Source of the DNA: Chamaelirium japonicum
Lineage: Eukaryota; Streptophyta; Magnoliopsida; Liliales; Melanthiaceae
DNA: 64,000 bases
Reading direction: 5' to 3'
Assembly (NCBI GenBank): GCA_947650365.1
Contig: OX393551.1
Span: 93,470,697-93,534,696 of the forward strand
Shown here: one piece after another, positions 10,657-22,152 of the stretch
Numbering within the stretch: position 1 is the first letter of the stretch
Layout: the number at the start of each line of letters is the position of its first letter
Program-made: the position numbers and the translations under genes
The notes under the pieces: generated by a model
Told to the model about the DNA's origin: nothing
The model's database searches: none
Seen by the model: the letters and a program-made list of their open reading frames with translations, nothing else

Positions 10657-12269
10657 TCATCCAAGATATTGCAAACGACTTTCAAGCCAAATCAGAAAAC
10701 CTCCATCAGCAATTTCACAGAGTCTATAATTACCACCTTGGGGAGCTTCGTAAATCTGTGCTTCTGGGTCCTTGACCTCCGTCACCCAAACTATTCTCTC
10801 ATCACGGGCCACTTGTCTTCCGTGGCAAATTGTGTGGGTCGCTATATACCCCTTAGCCACCTCCTTTTGGTCTCGCGAAAGTAACATGACATATTGCCTT
10901 CCGCTAGGAGATGTCGTAGGGGTCGAAACTCCAAAAGCATTGGCCAAGTTCTGACCGACAATCGGTTTATGTACAGAGTTGGAGGCACCTTCAGTCCTAG
11001 GCGTACCCCCATCATTGTTGGAGGCACCTTCAGTCCTTTGTTGCATGCTAAAAAACATAGTCGAAAATTCTTTCATCGATTCTTGTATACAAGCTTTTAC
11101 AGTGGCTTTCACAGTGGCTTCCATTTTAGCTTGGAACTCCTCATGTAAAGCACCACTCTTTTGTTTGGCTATTACTTTTGCAGCTTGTCCACACTTTACT
11201 TGCTTCACAGAGGAGCTAGAGGTCACTGCACGACACCGATTCTTTTTGTCCGGCCCAAAAACTTCAGCCAGTTCATCATGCTCGATGTCATCTATGCTCG
11301 TAGAACTACCATGTTCATTCGCGCTTGCAGCCTTTCTCTTTTCTTCCACAGCCACAATTTCATTCTGTGTTTGCAAGTGAAATAGATTAAGATGTTGAAC
11401 TAAATTGCACAAACCACCAAAATGAAAATGATATAGATTAAGATGTGGAACTCACCCATTTCTCCAGTGCGCTCGGCAATATCTCCCCAGTCTTGCTTTT
11501 GTGGGCAACTTTCCACCCATCAACCCGCTTATGGTTGGCTCCTGGATTTTCTTTATCCTACAAGAAAAATTATAATTGGTTAATGAAATATATATTGTGA
11601 TTACTATCTAAGTTGTGTACTATATGGTACACACCATGGCTTCATAAACTTGGTTGTAGCTTCTTCGCCCGAGAGTGTGACCGATGGTGTTTTGTGCCCT
11701 ATTTTCAGCATTCTTTTTGCATTGTTCTTTCTTCTTTTCATCCCACTCGTTCTCGACAAACTTTTCCCACCAAACTTTATCAATGTCATCCGGACGTGCT
11801 TCCAAGGCATCACGTTTATCCACAGCTTTGTAGATTAACTTTTTACGAAGGGTATGCTTCTCCGTCCTAAAAAACTGTGATAATTTTCTCTCCAATATTG
11901 GTCGAGCAATATGTGGTTCAAGGTTTATTTCGAACTCTTTCTGTTGTAGGTATGACAAAGCCACAAAACACTATCAGTGTAATTTCAAATATACAAAATA
12001 TAACTAAATGTATAAGTAAAACTATCTTAAGTTACCATCAAGGCCTTCCAAAGGTCGTTCAAGTAGGTCGGATCCACTAGCCTCCAATCTTTGTAACTGA
12101 TTGGGACGAGAGCTCGGATTAGGGCACCGCAACGGGAACTCCATTTGGACGCATCTCTACCCCCAACTGTGCCATCTGCTTCCACATTAATTGAGTAAAG
12201 CTTATCGGTTGCAGGAGGGAAAGCCTGTGCATCTCTCGTAGCCTGGGATGTACTAGAATTGTACGACAT
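10657..12269 (-). CDS. tnpA: TnpA-like / Transposase_24 (Ptta/En/Spm) protein of the CACTA element
   Basis: Second CACTA protein. I predict four exons, 12269-12036, 11940-11635, 11557-11456 and 11364-10657, all with GT-AG introns; the lengths sum to 1350 bases, 449 residues plus stop, with no frame break. Exon 2 carries the family core: a PDDIDKVWWEKFVENEW block followed by KNAENRAQNTIGHTLGRRSY. Exon 3 has the usual HKRVDGWKVAHKSKTGE segment. Exon 4 has the VFGPDKKNRCRAV motif, then a likely coiled coil and a short C-terminal domain. In En/Spm, TnpA binds subterminal repeats, joins the ends and controls the promoter; the same is inferred here. It lies downstream of tnpD on the same strand. 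Confidence 0.85.
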
Positions 12270-13014
12270 TCTGCAATACGATGGTTATACTGATGTACAA
12301 GAGTTCATGAAGCAATAAATTCATAAAACAAATAATTTTTTTTAAGCAATAAAACCATTAAACTTTATTACAAAAATACAAGAATGATGATAAACAATAT
12401 TTGGTGGCTAATTTTGAACCAACTGGGCATTCTCTTCATCTTAGCCATATGTTATCTCTTATCAAATTTAATCCTAATCAATGTCCCTCAAACACTTAAA
12501 CTTGGATTATATGAAAATATATTCTAAAGTACCTATCCATTAAGAATTTCATTGCATAACACACCTAAAAATAAAAATCAAATTTAACTGGATCAAACTA
12601 GTCATAAATAATAACCAATTGATCTTATCAAATGTACTCCTTTAACACAAGGTAAGAGAATAATTATAGGTCGAAATATGTGATCGAAACATGAACATTT
12701 GTGAGCTCACATTGACTTATGAATCTACTACAAATTCAATCATGCCTTCTATTACAAAACTTTGAGACTGGAATTTTCTTTAGAGTAAAAATTCAAGAAC
12801 AAACTACCCATGGTCTTGATGGCAACAATTATAGAAAGAATGATGTTATACCAAAACACTCAAGAGAGAAAGAATGATGACTAGCCTTGTCAGATGTGAA
12901 ATCAGAATAGATAAAAAAACAAATACAGAAATTAAACATGAAATCTTCAACATATATATTAATAGGAAGGCCTTGATGGCAACAATTATAGAAACACAAT
13001 CTTCATTATTCTAT
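12270..13014. other. CACTA intergenic region between tnpD and tnpA
   Basis: AT-rich, with no gene seen. It should contain the tnpD 3' end and any separate tnpA promoter. The phrase CTTGATGGCAACAATTATAG occurs twice, near 12815 and 12972, as a direct repeat of unknown meaning. Confidence 0.5.
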
Positions 13015-16000
13015 TTATTTGGATTCAATGCACTTCAGCAGTGGGGTCAAGTGAGGTTGCTCTTCAAGAGTAGATTGAAAGCTCATCGGCACGGTTAGCT
13101 CGTCAACTTGATTGGTCATTCGCTTTGGTGAACGTATGACAACCGACCAATCAGGATTTTTAAGATCTTTCGAATAAAAAACTTGACTGGCTTCAAATGC
13201 AAGAATGGCTGGCTCATCATGCTCCCCATCGGCATCCTTGAACTTCTCCAAGTTGACCATCAACAAGTTAGAGTCCGGGCAAAGTTTACAACCGTTGATT
13301 TTATCCGCAACGTTCACCCAGTTGCAATAGAACACTACGTGTTCAAATTCATTATAATCCACCTCTATGATCTCTTTGATTATCCCATACCATGTAGTGT
13401 CATCATCCTTGGGGTTCATATCTTTTGTACTTGAAACGAATGTAGTAATTGCATCCATACAAACACCACTGTCTTGCGTTCCAACAGTGTCATCGTGGTA
13501 CTGGGGAGAGAAGACGTAGCCATTGATCCTGTACTTGATATGTGTCTTGGCATACCGCATTGGCCCTTTAACGTACCGCCATAAATTCGAGTCCATGCCT
13601 TTTTCATCCATCAACTATTAATGTAAACCACCACACTCGAATTAACCAACGACACAAAGAGTAAATATAATGTCAATATTATTATTCAAGACGATACACA
13701 CCTTCCGGTGAAGCCAGTCAATGAATTCAGACTGTATTACTACTTCTTTCTTTGTGGGAACTTTTCCTTTACCACGAGAAGTGGTTTGTAATGACGAGCG
13801 GTACTCACTGCACATCATTCAAATGTAATTACAAAAACATTGGTATATTAGTATAATTTCAAGCGGAACATATGAAAAACTCGCACCTGTAATACTCATC
13901 TACTCCGGGTATATCCAATCTAAAGAGTATCCATCTCCTTATTTGTACCCATTGTACATGTGATAGCTTGATAACTTTACCCTCCTCCATGGATCGTTCA
14001 TAAAAGTCATCACTATTTTCATCTAGAAAGGAGGCCTGAGTAGAACTGTGATTTCCGTCACGTGGATTCGGCATGTACTCCATGGCGTACCTGACGGATT
14101 CAGAAACAAGATAGGCCTCCGCAATAGAGCCTTCAACGTAACGCTTATTGCTAGGAATGTCCTTGCACTCCTTCATTGACCTGATTGAGTAAATAGATCC
14201 CAAAAAAAAGTACATGTTAGTTCATTGCATGTTGTCGTTATATAAGCCTCTGTCACAATACATGACAATTATCTCACCTTTCAAACGGATACATCCACCG
14301 ATATCTAGTAGGTCCACAAAGCATAGCTTCATCGGCTAGATGGACCATTTGGTGTATGCTAATATCGAAAAAGTGGGGTGGAAAATAATGTTCCAACACA
14401 CACAATGCCTCAGCGATAATATTTTTGGCAGCTTGGACATGTTCTCGGATTAAGACCTTCGAGCATATTATGTTGAAGAATAGGCTTACCTGCATAATGG
14501 CTCGTTTCAGGTCGCTTTTCTTTGGATAGGCATGCTGAAGCATGACAGGTAGCAAATATTGCATGATGACGTGATAGTCGTGCGATTTCTGTATGTGCAA
14601 ACCGGGTGGTTGAAGACTAACGATGTTGCTTAGGTTAGATGAAAACCCCGATGGGAGCTTCAAGTCCTTTAGGATTTGGCAAAAATCTCTCTTTTCTTCC
14701 TTGTTCAAGGCAAAGTCAGATGACGGTTTCACTTGTTTTCCAGTGGCCTTGTCTATTCGCATCCACTGATTACTATGGATGCCTAGCTCCTTCATATCCT
14801 CCCGTGCAGCGACTGTATCCTTTGTCCTGTCTTTCTTTTCCAGGATCGCATTTATTAGATGTTCAGCAACATTCTTCTCAGTGTGCATCACATCAATAAC
14901 ATGTCGTACTTTATGACCGATCCAGTATTCTAGATCAAAAAGAATTGACTTTTTATACCACGACGAAGTTTCTTCATTGCCATCACCATCAGTATCATCA
15001 TCGTTTCTATCATCCACCTCAATTATCTTTCGCTTCCTGGCAGAAGCTTTTACAACTTTACCGGGTACATATTTGATGCGATCTAGTCTTTGCAAAAGCG
15101 CTGGTCCAACTAGCCGTGTTGGAGGTTCTCTGTGTTCTTCACTCTTAAACCACCCAGGCTTCACTTTCCTGTACGGGTGATCATCCTTCAGGAACCTCCG
15201 ATAGTTTGTGTAAACAATCTTCTTACCTTTTGTCAGTCGTTGGGATTCGGTCTCGTCACCACAAACAGGGCAAGCTTTGTAACCATGTGTCACACAACCA
15301 GATAAATTCCCGTATGCAGGAAAATCATGGATCCCCCACAACAACATCGCTTTCAACGTAAATTTTTCCCTCTTGTCCATGTCATATGCTGGCACTCCTC
15401 CCCACAGTTGCTTCAACTCATCTACAAGCGGTTCAAGGAAAACATCAATGTCCTGACTCGGTGCCTTCGGTCCAGGAATCAACAAACACATCATCTGAAA
15501 CTCTGATTTCATACATAACGAAGGTGGAAGATTATAAGGCACAGTGTAAACTGGCCAACAACTGTAACTACTAGATAGAACACCACGCGGATTAAACCCA
15601 TCGGTCGCAATTCCAAGCCAAACGTTACGCCCCTCATTAGCAAAATCTGGCCATTTGCTCCTAAGCGCTCTCCATTCAGCTGAATCAATTGGATGCCGCA
15701 TAAAATCCCATGAAGGATCTGCTAGTTTATGCCATGTCATTTGGCGTGCTATCGACGGTATAGTGTACAGTCTCTTCAATCTCGGAATTAGAGGAAAGTG
15801 TCTCAAGACTTTTCTTGGCTCTTTCAATTGCTTCCCTGCTTTCCCAGATCTCTTCTCTTTCACCTTAAACCTAGGCGTCTGACACTGAGGGCATTCGGTC
15901 GCATCCAAATGCTCCTTCCAATATAAAATGCAATTGTTCTCACAAGCATGGATACACTTGGCCTTCATTCCCAGGTCTTTCAATAATTTCTTCATAGTTG

Positions 16001-16670
16001 GATACTTCTCAGGTAATGTGTTTCCTTTTGGAAACCACCGAGTCAAGCGTTTCAACAGCTCGGTCATGCTGTTTCCCGACCAACCAAATTGCTTCTTCAA
16101 ATTGTGTAGCTCTATAATTACAGAAAGAGTTGTATCGCCCGTCTCACAAGATGGATATAGTTTCTCTACTGCTTTTTTCTTATATTCATGGTACATAGTA
16201 CCTAAGTCCGGTTCGGGAACTCCAACTGTCTGACCATCGTACTCCTCACCCCTATAATCATCGCCTGACAGCCCTTCGTGCACTCTGTAAGAAGCATCAA
16301 CAAGATTCTCCAATGCAACTCCGCCTATATCGATGTTTTCTTCCTCGATATTCTCTTCAACTACTTGTGCAGTAGGATGCTCAGTCAAATTCATACCTGG
16401 CTTCTCACCGTGTAGAAACCAATCATTGTACATCGGATGCATACCATTTACAATCAAGTGCTTTTCGATATTTTTAAAGGTAAGTCTTTTAGAATTATTG
16501 CAATTCTTACAAGGGCAAGTACACATTGTCACCCCAGGTAGGGCATGCTCCATCGCAAAGTTCACAAAAAATCGAACCCCTTCTTTATACTCATCCCCAG
16601 ATCTAAACGGGCTTTTGGTCCACTCTTTTGGAATTGATTGCGACATATCTTCAAAAAAGCTTATTTGCAT
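13015..16670 (-). CDS. tnpD: TNP2-family (TnpD) transposase of the CACTA element
   Basis: This is the catalytic transposase. Four predicted exons, 16670-14278, 14180-13887, 13807-13702 and 13614-13015, have GT-AG introns and sum to 3393 bases, 1130 residues plus stop, with no break. Domains in order: an N-terminal transposase-associated domain with CTCPCKNC and WFLHGE (residues about 10-90); a cysteine cluster CIHACENNC...CPQC (about 240-265); the Transposase_21/TNP2 core (about 285-480) with LGIATDGFNP and QDIDVFLEPLVDEL and a CPVCGD knuckle; a DUF4218 region (about 690-850) crossing the first intron at PFER/SMKE; and DUF4216 in the last exon with INGYVF. An alternative ATG lies eight codons in, at MSQSIPKEW. 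It works with TnpA at the element ends and should allow autonomous movement if expressed. Confidence 0.93.
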
Positions 16671-18349
16671 ATATTGTAGAGAAAAAGTTGCACAGGCCTG
16701 GGATCAAGCAATGCAAGTCAGCCATGCATGAAATCCATAACATTTATTAAAAAAAAAATGCAAGTCAGTCATGCACTATCATATTTGAAAACATTTAGAT
16801 ATGAAGGTCATGAAATCCATTACTAAGCATGTATCTCTTAAATTGTTCAATATCCATTTGCATGAGATTAGTCAATCCAACATCAATTTCCACATTTAGA
16901 TCTAAAGGTCCCGACAGGGCATTTGCACAACAGAAATGCCAATGGATCACAAGTATTACTAAGGGATATTACTTTTAAGCAAACCTGAAAGAGCAGTCCT
17001 TGCCCGAGTAGCAGATCGCTGCAATGATGGAGGTTGCACAAAGGAAATGAGAAATTGTTAATGCCATTATAGACATAGAGAATCTTTAGATTCATTAAGA
17101 TAAGATTTCTAAGCAAACCTGAAGGAGCAGCCTTGGACCAAAGTTCTGAAAGATGAAGAGGAGACCCACGATCTCCTACAATGCTCGATAAGATTTTTGA
17201 AACCTTTGCCCGTGGGATATGCTCTCGAGTAGGAGATCGCAAAGGGTCTGTTCTTTTAGTTTCCTAGGAAAAAAAATAAAGGAAACAATTTTTGCAGAAA
17301 TTGTTTCCATGCCGTTTAATTTTCTTTGTTCTTTTAGCAGGGAAATAAAAGGAAGAAATCAAACACAGTGGAAATCTATTAGATTTCCACTGTTCTTTAT
17401 AGCAGGGAAATGAAGGGAATAAATCTAACATTCAGCAGAATCAAGCCAATGGCCAATGCAGAAAAGCAAGGCTTACTCTTGGGTTTTCTCCCCTTGTCGG
17501 GTGCGATGCTCTCATCCGCAGGAACAGTCAATTGCTGCAAAAGGCCCACGATCCAATCTTTGAAACCCTTTACCTCGAGTAGCAGATCGCTGAAAAGGCC
17601 CAAGGATTGAGATTACAGACATGCAATGTTATATCTAACATTGTAATTGGAAGATACATCAAATAGAGTTTTAAATAATCTATATTTTTCAGTAATTATG
17701 GACACATATTTTTCAGTAATCAGATGGGATCAAAAGAAAGAGAAAGTGAAAGAAAGATCCTCTTTGTTCCGGCGATCGCCCTGCCAGATCATGATAGATA
17801 AAGAGGGGAAATCGGGTTTTCAAGATCACCAGGTGGAAATGGAGGTTCTGGGAGAGGAGCAGGCCGAAGAGAACCCTGATGCGGTCGACGGCGTCCTCAA
17901 CGGAGTTGTAGAGGTTGTTGATGATGGTCACCTATGGCTGGTGGAGAAGCAGTATTGAATGAATAAATAATTTTTTTTTTGTTATGATCCCCCACCTTCT
18001 TTGCCGCACAGCCACCAGATCCCGCCTCCTGTACCGGCGGCCTGCTTGAAGCCCGAGCCCGCACCCCACCGTCGGCTGCCCTTCCTCCGTTACCTCGTCG
18101 TTCGCCCAATGCCACCACCCACCTGATCCCGTCTCCTCCTTCGCCCGATGCACTGACCGCCCGCTTGAGGCCCGATCCCGCACCCCACCGCCAGCTTCCC
18201 CTCCACCACGGCCCTGATGAGCGAGAGATGGGATCGCCGGAACAGAGGTTGTCGGTGAGGAGCTGCAGCACGGTAGCGGGGGTCGATCGCGAGATGGGAG
18301 ATGGTGGCGATCGCGAGAGAGATGGGAGATGGTGGCTGGGGGCAATCGC

Positions 18350-18383
<34 letters not shown>

Positions 18384-18480
18384 GAGAGAACGCGAGAGAG
18401 AGGTGGCGGCTGAAGGCGAGAGAGGCCAGCACTCTTTAGGTTACGGTTGGGGTTTTTTTGGGAAATTTTATTCATAGCTC
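16671..18480. promoter_or_regulatory. CACTA 5' region: leader, probable promoter, GC-rich and GA-rich tracts
   Basis: No protein family is recognisable. From 16980 to 17600 there are related blocks containing CGAGTAGCAGATCGC (near 17005 and 17575, with a variant near 17223), each near AAGCAAACCTGAA-type phrases; these may be leader exons or internal duplications. From 17990 to 18440 the sequence is GC-rich, with a (GA)n run at about 18349-18405. By analogy with En/Spm the promoter should lie near the 18709 end and read leftwards. Open frames here are explained by low complexity. Confidence 0.5.
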
Positions 18481-18680
18481 CCTAAAGTGTTAAACGTATC
18501 CCGTGGAAAATATTATATAAATATGACTCACGGTTATAACCGTGGGAAATATTATATAAATATCAATAAGTAAATTTATATGTTTTTTCTAATTTTACTA
18601 ACGGATATTATTAATTACTTACGGTTATTACCGTGAGTAAATACTCACGTGTATAACCGTGAGGAATTGAAACTTCCCTG
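18481..18680. repeat. CACTA subterminal repeats, right end
   Basis: About five copies of the same ACGGTTATAACCGTGA-type motif seen at the left end, in both orientations, within AT-rich spacers. They are fewer than on the left, so the two ends are asymmetric, as in En/Spm. Confidence 0.82.
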
Positions 18681-18709
18681 CGTGAGGAAAACCCTGTTTT
18701 GGTGTAGTG
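18681..18709 (-). repeat. CACTA terminal inverted repeat, right
   Basis: Perfect 29-bp inverted match to 7208-7236, ending GGTGTAGTG, followed by the CAG target duplication at 18710-18712. Confidence 0.97.
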
Positions 18710-18712
18710 CAG

Positions 18713-21080
18713 CTTGTTGATCACCTCGAATGCAGACGATGCCTTCTCCTGTTGCAAACTTGAGAAGTTGGTGATAAGAAGAGGAGATGGCATTGATCTG
18801 GTGGAGGAATGGTCGCCCAAGAATGGCGTTGTAGCTAGACATTCCTTCGACGATTGCAAACCTCACCGAGACTCGAGTCTCTCGGCTGAGGTCGATGGTA
18901 AATCTGGACTCGCCCACCGTGATGCTTTGTTCACCGTTGAAACCAGTGATCACCGTTGGAACGACGTCAAGGCTTTGATACTTATGTCCCAGACGCTTGA
19001 AGCAATCCGAGAACATAATGTCGATGGAGCTTCCGGTGTCGATGAGGATCCGGTTGACAGTGCAGCCGTCGATAATGAGTTTCAAGACCAGGGGGTCTCG
19101 ATGTGGAGTATGGACTCCTTGAAGATCGGTGTCGTTGAAGACGATTGATGGCCAAGCAAGACCTTCGATGGGTTTCTCGATCCAGGTATCTTCTTTGCTC
19201 GCAGTAGAACGAGCGTGGAAGATGCGTCGAACTTGGCGATCCACCTCTTTCCCAGTCAGACTTTGGTTGTGCAATGTTCCATGAATACCAAAAACATTGG
19301 CATTCACAGAGGTAGTTTGCCTGTTTGAGGAGATTTGATGTATCCAACACACTTCTTTCCCCTTTGCAGAGGTCCGATGTTGATCGTGTCCGCCTTTGAC
19401 GAACTCTTGAAGATGGCCTTCTCGCAATAGGTCTTCAAGATGGAATTTCAGCCGAAAACACCGATCGGTGGAATGGCCGTGACTTCGATGGAAGTCGCAG
19501 TAGACTGTTTTGTCTGCTGTGAATTTGGAATTCGGCTGAAGAGGATTAGGCCTCCGAACAAACTCTTCATGTTGAATGCGGTCGAGTATCTGTTCGACCG
19601 GCATATTCCACTCGGTGAAAGTGGTCTTCGTTGGAGATCGACGTCCATCATTCTTTGCTCTTTTGTTGGCCGGAGGGGCTGTTGCTTCAGTGTTGTGAGC
19701 CTTTGCAGCATACTTAGGAGCTTCTCTTTCAGCAGGCCTTCTTTTAGTTTCTCGCCCTTTCCGAGCGACTTGATCGTCTTCCACCTCAATCTCTCTCTGA
19801 ATTCGGTCAAACATTGCACCCAGAGAAGGAGGGGGATTGCGGATAAAGTCGTTATAGATGTGTAGATCGAAGCGGAGAGCGTTCTGGAAAGCCAACATGA
19901 TGGCTTCATCATCCAGATGTCTTCCAGAGAGAGCAGCATGCTCATTGCGAAACCTCTTCGTGAAGCTGCGGAGAGTCTCGTCTGCACCCATCCTCAGTCG
20001 GTAGAGAGAGTCGAGTTTCTTCTCTGGCTTTAGATTGAGTTGATAGTGCTGCACAAAGAGGTTAGCCAAAACACCGAACTGGGTGATAGACCCAGCTCGG
20101 AGATTGTGATACCAGTCGAGTGAAGGCTCATCAAGACTTCCCGCGAAGGTGCGGCAGAGCACGTTGTTTTCCTCTTCGTGTGGTGTTAGAGCTTGCTTGA
20201 AAGCAAGTATATGGAGGCTTGGATCTCCTCTAATACAGTTGAATTTGGGGAGGATAGGAGTTCTCCATCCTCTTGGAAAGGTGGTCTCGAAGAGACTTCG
20301 ATGTAGAGGCCCGGCAGAGGAGTAACCGTCCCTACGACCGTGTCCTCGACCTAGAGGTGGGTCAAGAGGTAAGATCGCAAGGTCTTGCTCGGGCATTGAA
20401 GTATTTGCCGGTTGGAGTCGATGTCGAAGGTCCGATCCAAGTCCACGTTGAAGTGGAATGGACGGGGAAACTCGGCTTTTCGAAGGACCGCCTTTCATTT
20501 GGTGCCTCCTTGGTGCATTGAGATTTGATGGAGCCTTCTTGTCGCAGTTGCGTCCGGAAGACGATTGGGAAGACTCGTCATCAAGGCGATCCCAAACACT
20601 TTGCTTCCAAGGAGCAGCAGAGGGAGTTGGGTCGCGTCGAATCCTCTCGAGGGCAGCAGTGCCCATTGATCTCCGTTGCTCGGAGTGGATTGAGCGTTGT
20701 GGAAGATTGATCCTCTCGCTTGCAGAGGGGATAGGAAGAGCGATTCCAGCCTCAGAGGCTGCCTTCTTCAGAGCATCCCTCTCAGCAGTGAGGGTGGCAT
20801 TCTGCTTTGCCAATTGGAGCAGCTGGAAGTCGACTGCCGAAATTTGGTAGGTTGATGGAGGGTCTTCAGCTGGAGCTGGTGTTGTTTGTCCAATCGACTG
20901 TCGCGCGGGGTGGGCGATAGGTCGATCGACAGATCTGCCGCTCCCTGAACGAACCCCCATCTCGGGGACAGCAAGGGGCTGTCCGAAGTTGAGCCTTTGA
21001 CTCATTGAACGAGTCTCAGGACGAGGTTGTTGTTGAGTGTTACTTCCTTCTGGTTGACCCTGATGCTTTGTTCTCGCCAT
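18713..21080 (-). pseudogene. Fossil gag-pro of element A, copy 1
   Basis: The start is an ATG about 145 bases after the primer-binding site (reading leftwards), giving MARTKHQG. The product has a low-complexity N terminus, a leucine-rich segment, a retrotransposon-gag domain (residues about 285-420, with SLDWYHNL and SFTKRFRNEH), a zinc-knuckle-like block (YCDFHRSHGHSTDRC), and an aspartic protease with DTGSS. The CACTA insertion separates its 3' end from pol. The uninterrupted sister is at 29928-32396. Confidence 0.88.
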
Positions 21081-21224
21081 TCAGAGAGCGAAGGGTGCAA
21101 CGAGAGTGCCGACGTCCGATCAGTTTCCTGATCAACCGAGGAGGCGAGGAAGTTTGGCTATCAAGATAGGTTATATGCTTAACCGATCAAATAGTAGTGG
21201 AGAGAGCTCGACTTTTTGCTCGGA

Positions 21225-21241
21225 TCCCACAGACGGCGCCA
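21225..21241 (-). other. Primer-binding site of element A, copy 1
   Basis: Three bases inside the LTR, the minus strand reads TGGCGCCGTCTGTGGGA. TGGCGCC-type primer sites are common in plant Tat elements and complement the 3' ends of tRNAs such as Arg or Asp; I cannot say which tRNA. The stretch from here to the gag ATG (21081-21224) holds only the leader. Confidence 0.75.
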
Positions 21242-21244
21242 AAC

Positions 21245-22072
21245 TGTGGGGGAAAATCTTCGTGCCGACCCGAAGACTCTTGCAGCACCAGTCAATTGAA
21301 GTTGAAGCTGACGTCGAAGATCGTTGGTCGATCTGTTGATTGCAGTTGAAGCTTTTGATATGTCAATAGAAAGAGATATCCGAGAGAGTTTGACACAAGA
21401 GATGTGATCTCGGAGTTCAGCCGAGGCCTACGTCTCCGTGCTATAGGGAGCAACCCGAATTCACTAACACTTCACTTGAAGTGACCTCGACAGGCCGAGT
21501 GTCACTGAAATCTTTTTGACCTCTTCAAGGGTAAGAAGAAGAAGATCAAAGAGTTAGAAACTTCTGGGTTCTGGTTTCTGAAAATAGATATGAAATGATG
21601 ATGGCACTGATCTTCTATCAGAGCTCTGGTTTTGATTCTGGAATTTCGGGTTTTGGATCTGAGTTTCGATCCTTTTACATTCGAAGGCTCTGCTATTTAT
21701 AGGATTCCAGAAGTGGAATTCTGAGGTAAATGGCGGTTTCAGCTGTCGTATCTGGGGATTCTCCAGGTAAGGCTGGTGGATCCCGTGGTAGTCCCCGTGG
21801 GCCCACCAGGCAGGGCCGGTGGGTCCCGTGGTAGTCCCCGTGGGCCCACCAGGCAGGGCCGATGGGTCCCGTGGTAGTCTCCGTGGGCCCACCAGGCAGG
21901 GCCGGTGGGTCCCGTGGTAGTCCCCGTGGGCCCACCAGGCGGGTCCTGTGGCAATCCTCGTGGGCCCACTAGGCAGGGCCGGTGGGTCCCGTGGTAGTCC
22001 CTGTGGGCCCACCAGGCAGGGCCGGTGGGTCCCGTGGTAATACGTAAACTTCTGCCAAAATTTGCACCCACA
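21245..22072 (-). repeat. 5' LTR of Tat element A, copy 1
   Basis: 828 bases bounded by TG and CA (TGTGGGTGC... to ...CCCCCACA on the minus strand). A TATAAATAG box lies at 21693-21701 (minus). Upstream of it is a GC-rich tandem array (about 21770-22040) of a 43-bp unit containing GGGCCCACCAGGCAGGGCC. Its duplicate at 32561-33388 differs at about four positions by eye. It abuts the antisense gene of element B at 22073, which marks the insertion point. Confidence 0.92.
21770..22040. repeat. 43-bp GC-rich tandem repeats in the LTR
   Basis: About six to seven units with starts spaced 43 bases (for example 21781, 21824, 21867, 21910). Each holds the near-inverted pair GGGCCCACC and GGTGGGTCCC. 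Open frames reading GPTGPAWWAH-like repeats are translations of this array, not genes. Confidence 0.9.
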
Positions 22073-22152
22073 GGCGACACCGGTGCCTTCTTCTTCCCAG
22101 CCCTCTTGGACAGGACTACGTTCTTGATCTTGATGCTGCTGGAAGATGCCAT
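22073..22152 (-). pseudogene. Start of the antisense gene of Tat element B, cut by element A
   Basis: The minus strand reads MASSSSIKIKNVVLSKR before running into the LTR of element A. This parallels the MASSGSSKKSFVPSKR start at position 240. The upstream leader (22153-22260) also matches 150-239. It is therefore the truncated first codons of the same kind of antisense gene, here in a plus-strand element whose body lies elsewhere. Confidence 0.75.

Larger units (their letters stand above)
7208..18709 (-). mobile_element. CACTA (En/Spm) DNA transposon, 11.5 kb, apparently autonomous
   Basis: Both ends carry the same 29-bp terminal inverted repeat, beginning CACTACACCAAAACAGGG, and are flanked by a 3-bp CAG duplication. 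Inside each end are subterminal repeats of an ACGGTTATA-type motif. The minus strand encodes a TNP2/TnpD transposase (13015-16670) and a Transposase_24/TnpA-like protein (10657-12269), both with frame-preserving introns. The part nearest the 7208 end carries decayed pieces of two plant genes. The element interrupts the gag-pro/pol region of Tat element A. Since the sister duplicate has an uninterrupted site with no footprint, insertion followed the tandem duplication, so the element is young in place. Confidence 0.97.
1..22072 (-). mobile_element. Ty3/gypsy Tat-lineage element A, copy 1 (left end off window, contains CACTA insertion)
   Basis: On the minus strand the order is 5' LTR (21245-22072), primer-binding site, gag-pro, pol, then a convergent plus-strand extra gene. 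The 3' LTR would lie left of position 1. A chromodomain-less integrase, a second RNase H domain and an antisense gene after pol are known marks of the Tat/Ogre/Grande group. The element is a fossil: it is split by an 11.5-kb CACTA insertion and pol has about one further break. It was inserted into a second Tat element, whose antisense gene abuts its LTR at 22073. Insertion age cannot be dated because only one of its own two LTRs is visible. Confidence 0.9.

Noticed and set aside
10391-10660. Minus-strand hydrophobic frame next to tnpA
   Set aside because: AT-rich sequence directly after the tnpA stop with no family; most likely the 3' untranslated region.
17897-18475. Minus-strand frame of about 190 codons at the CACTA 5' region
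   Set aside because: Low-complexity GA-rich and GC-rich translation (SLSLSLS, GGAGSG); no domain. More likely leader or promoter.
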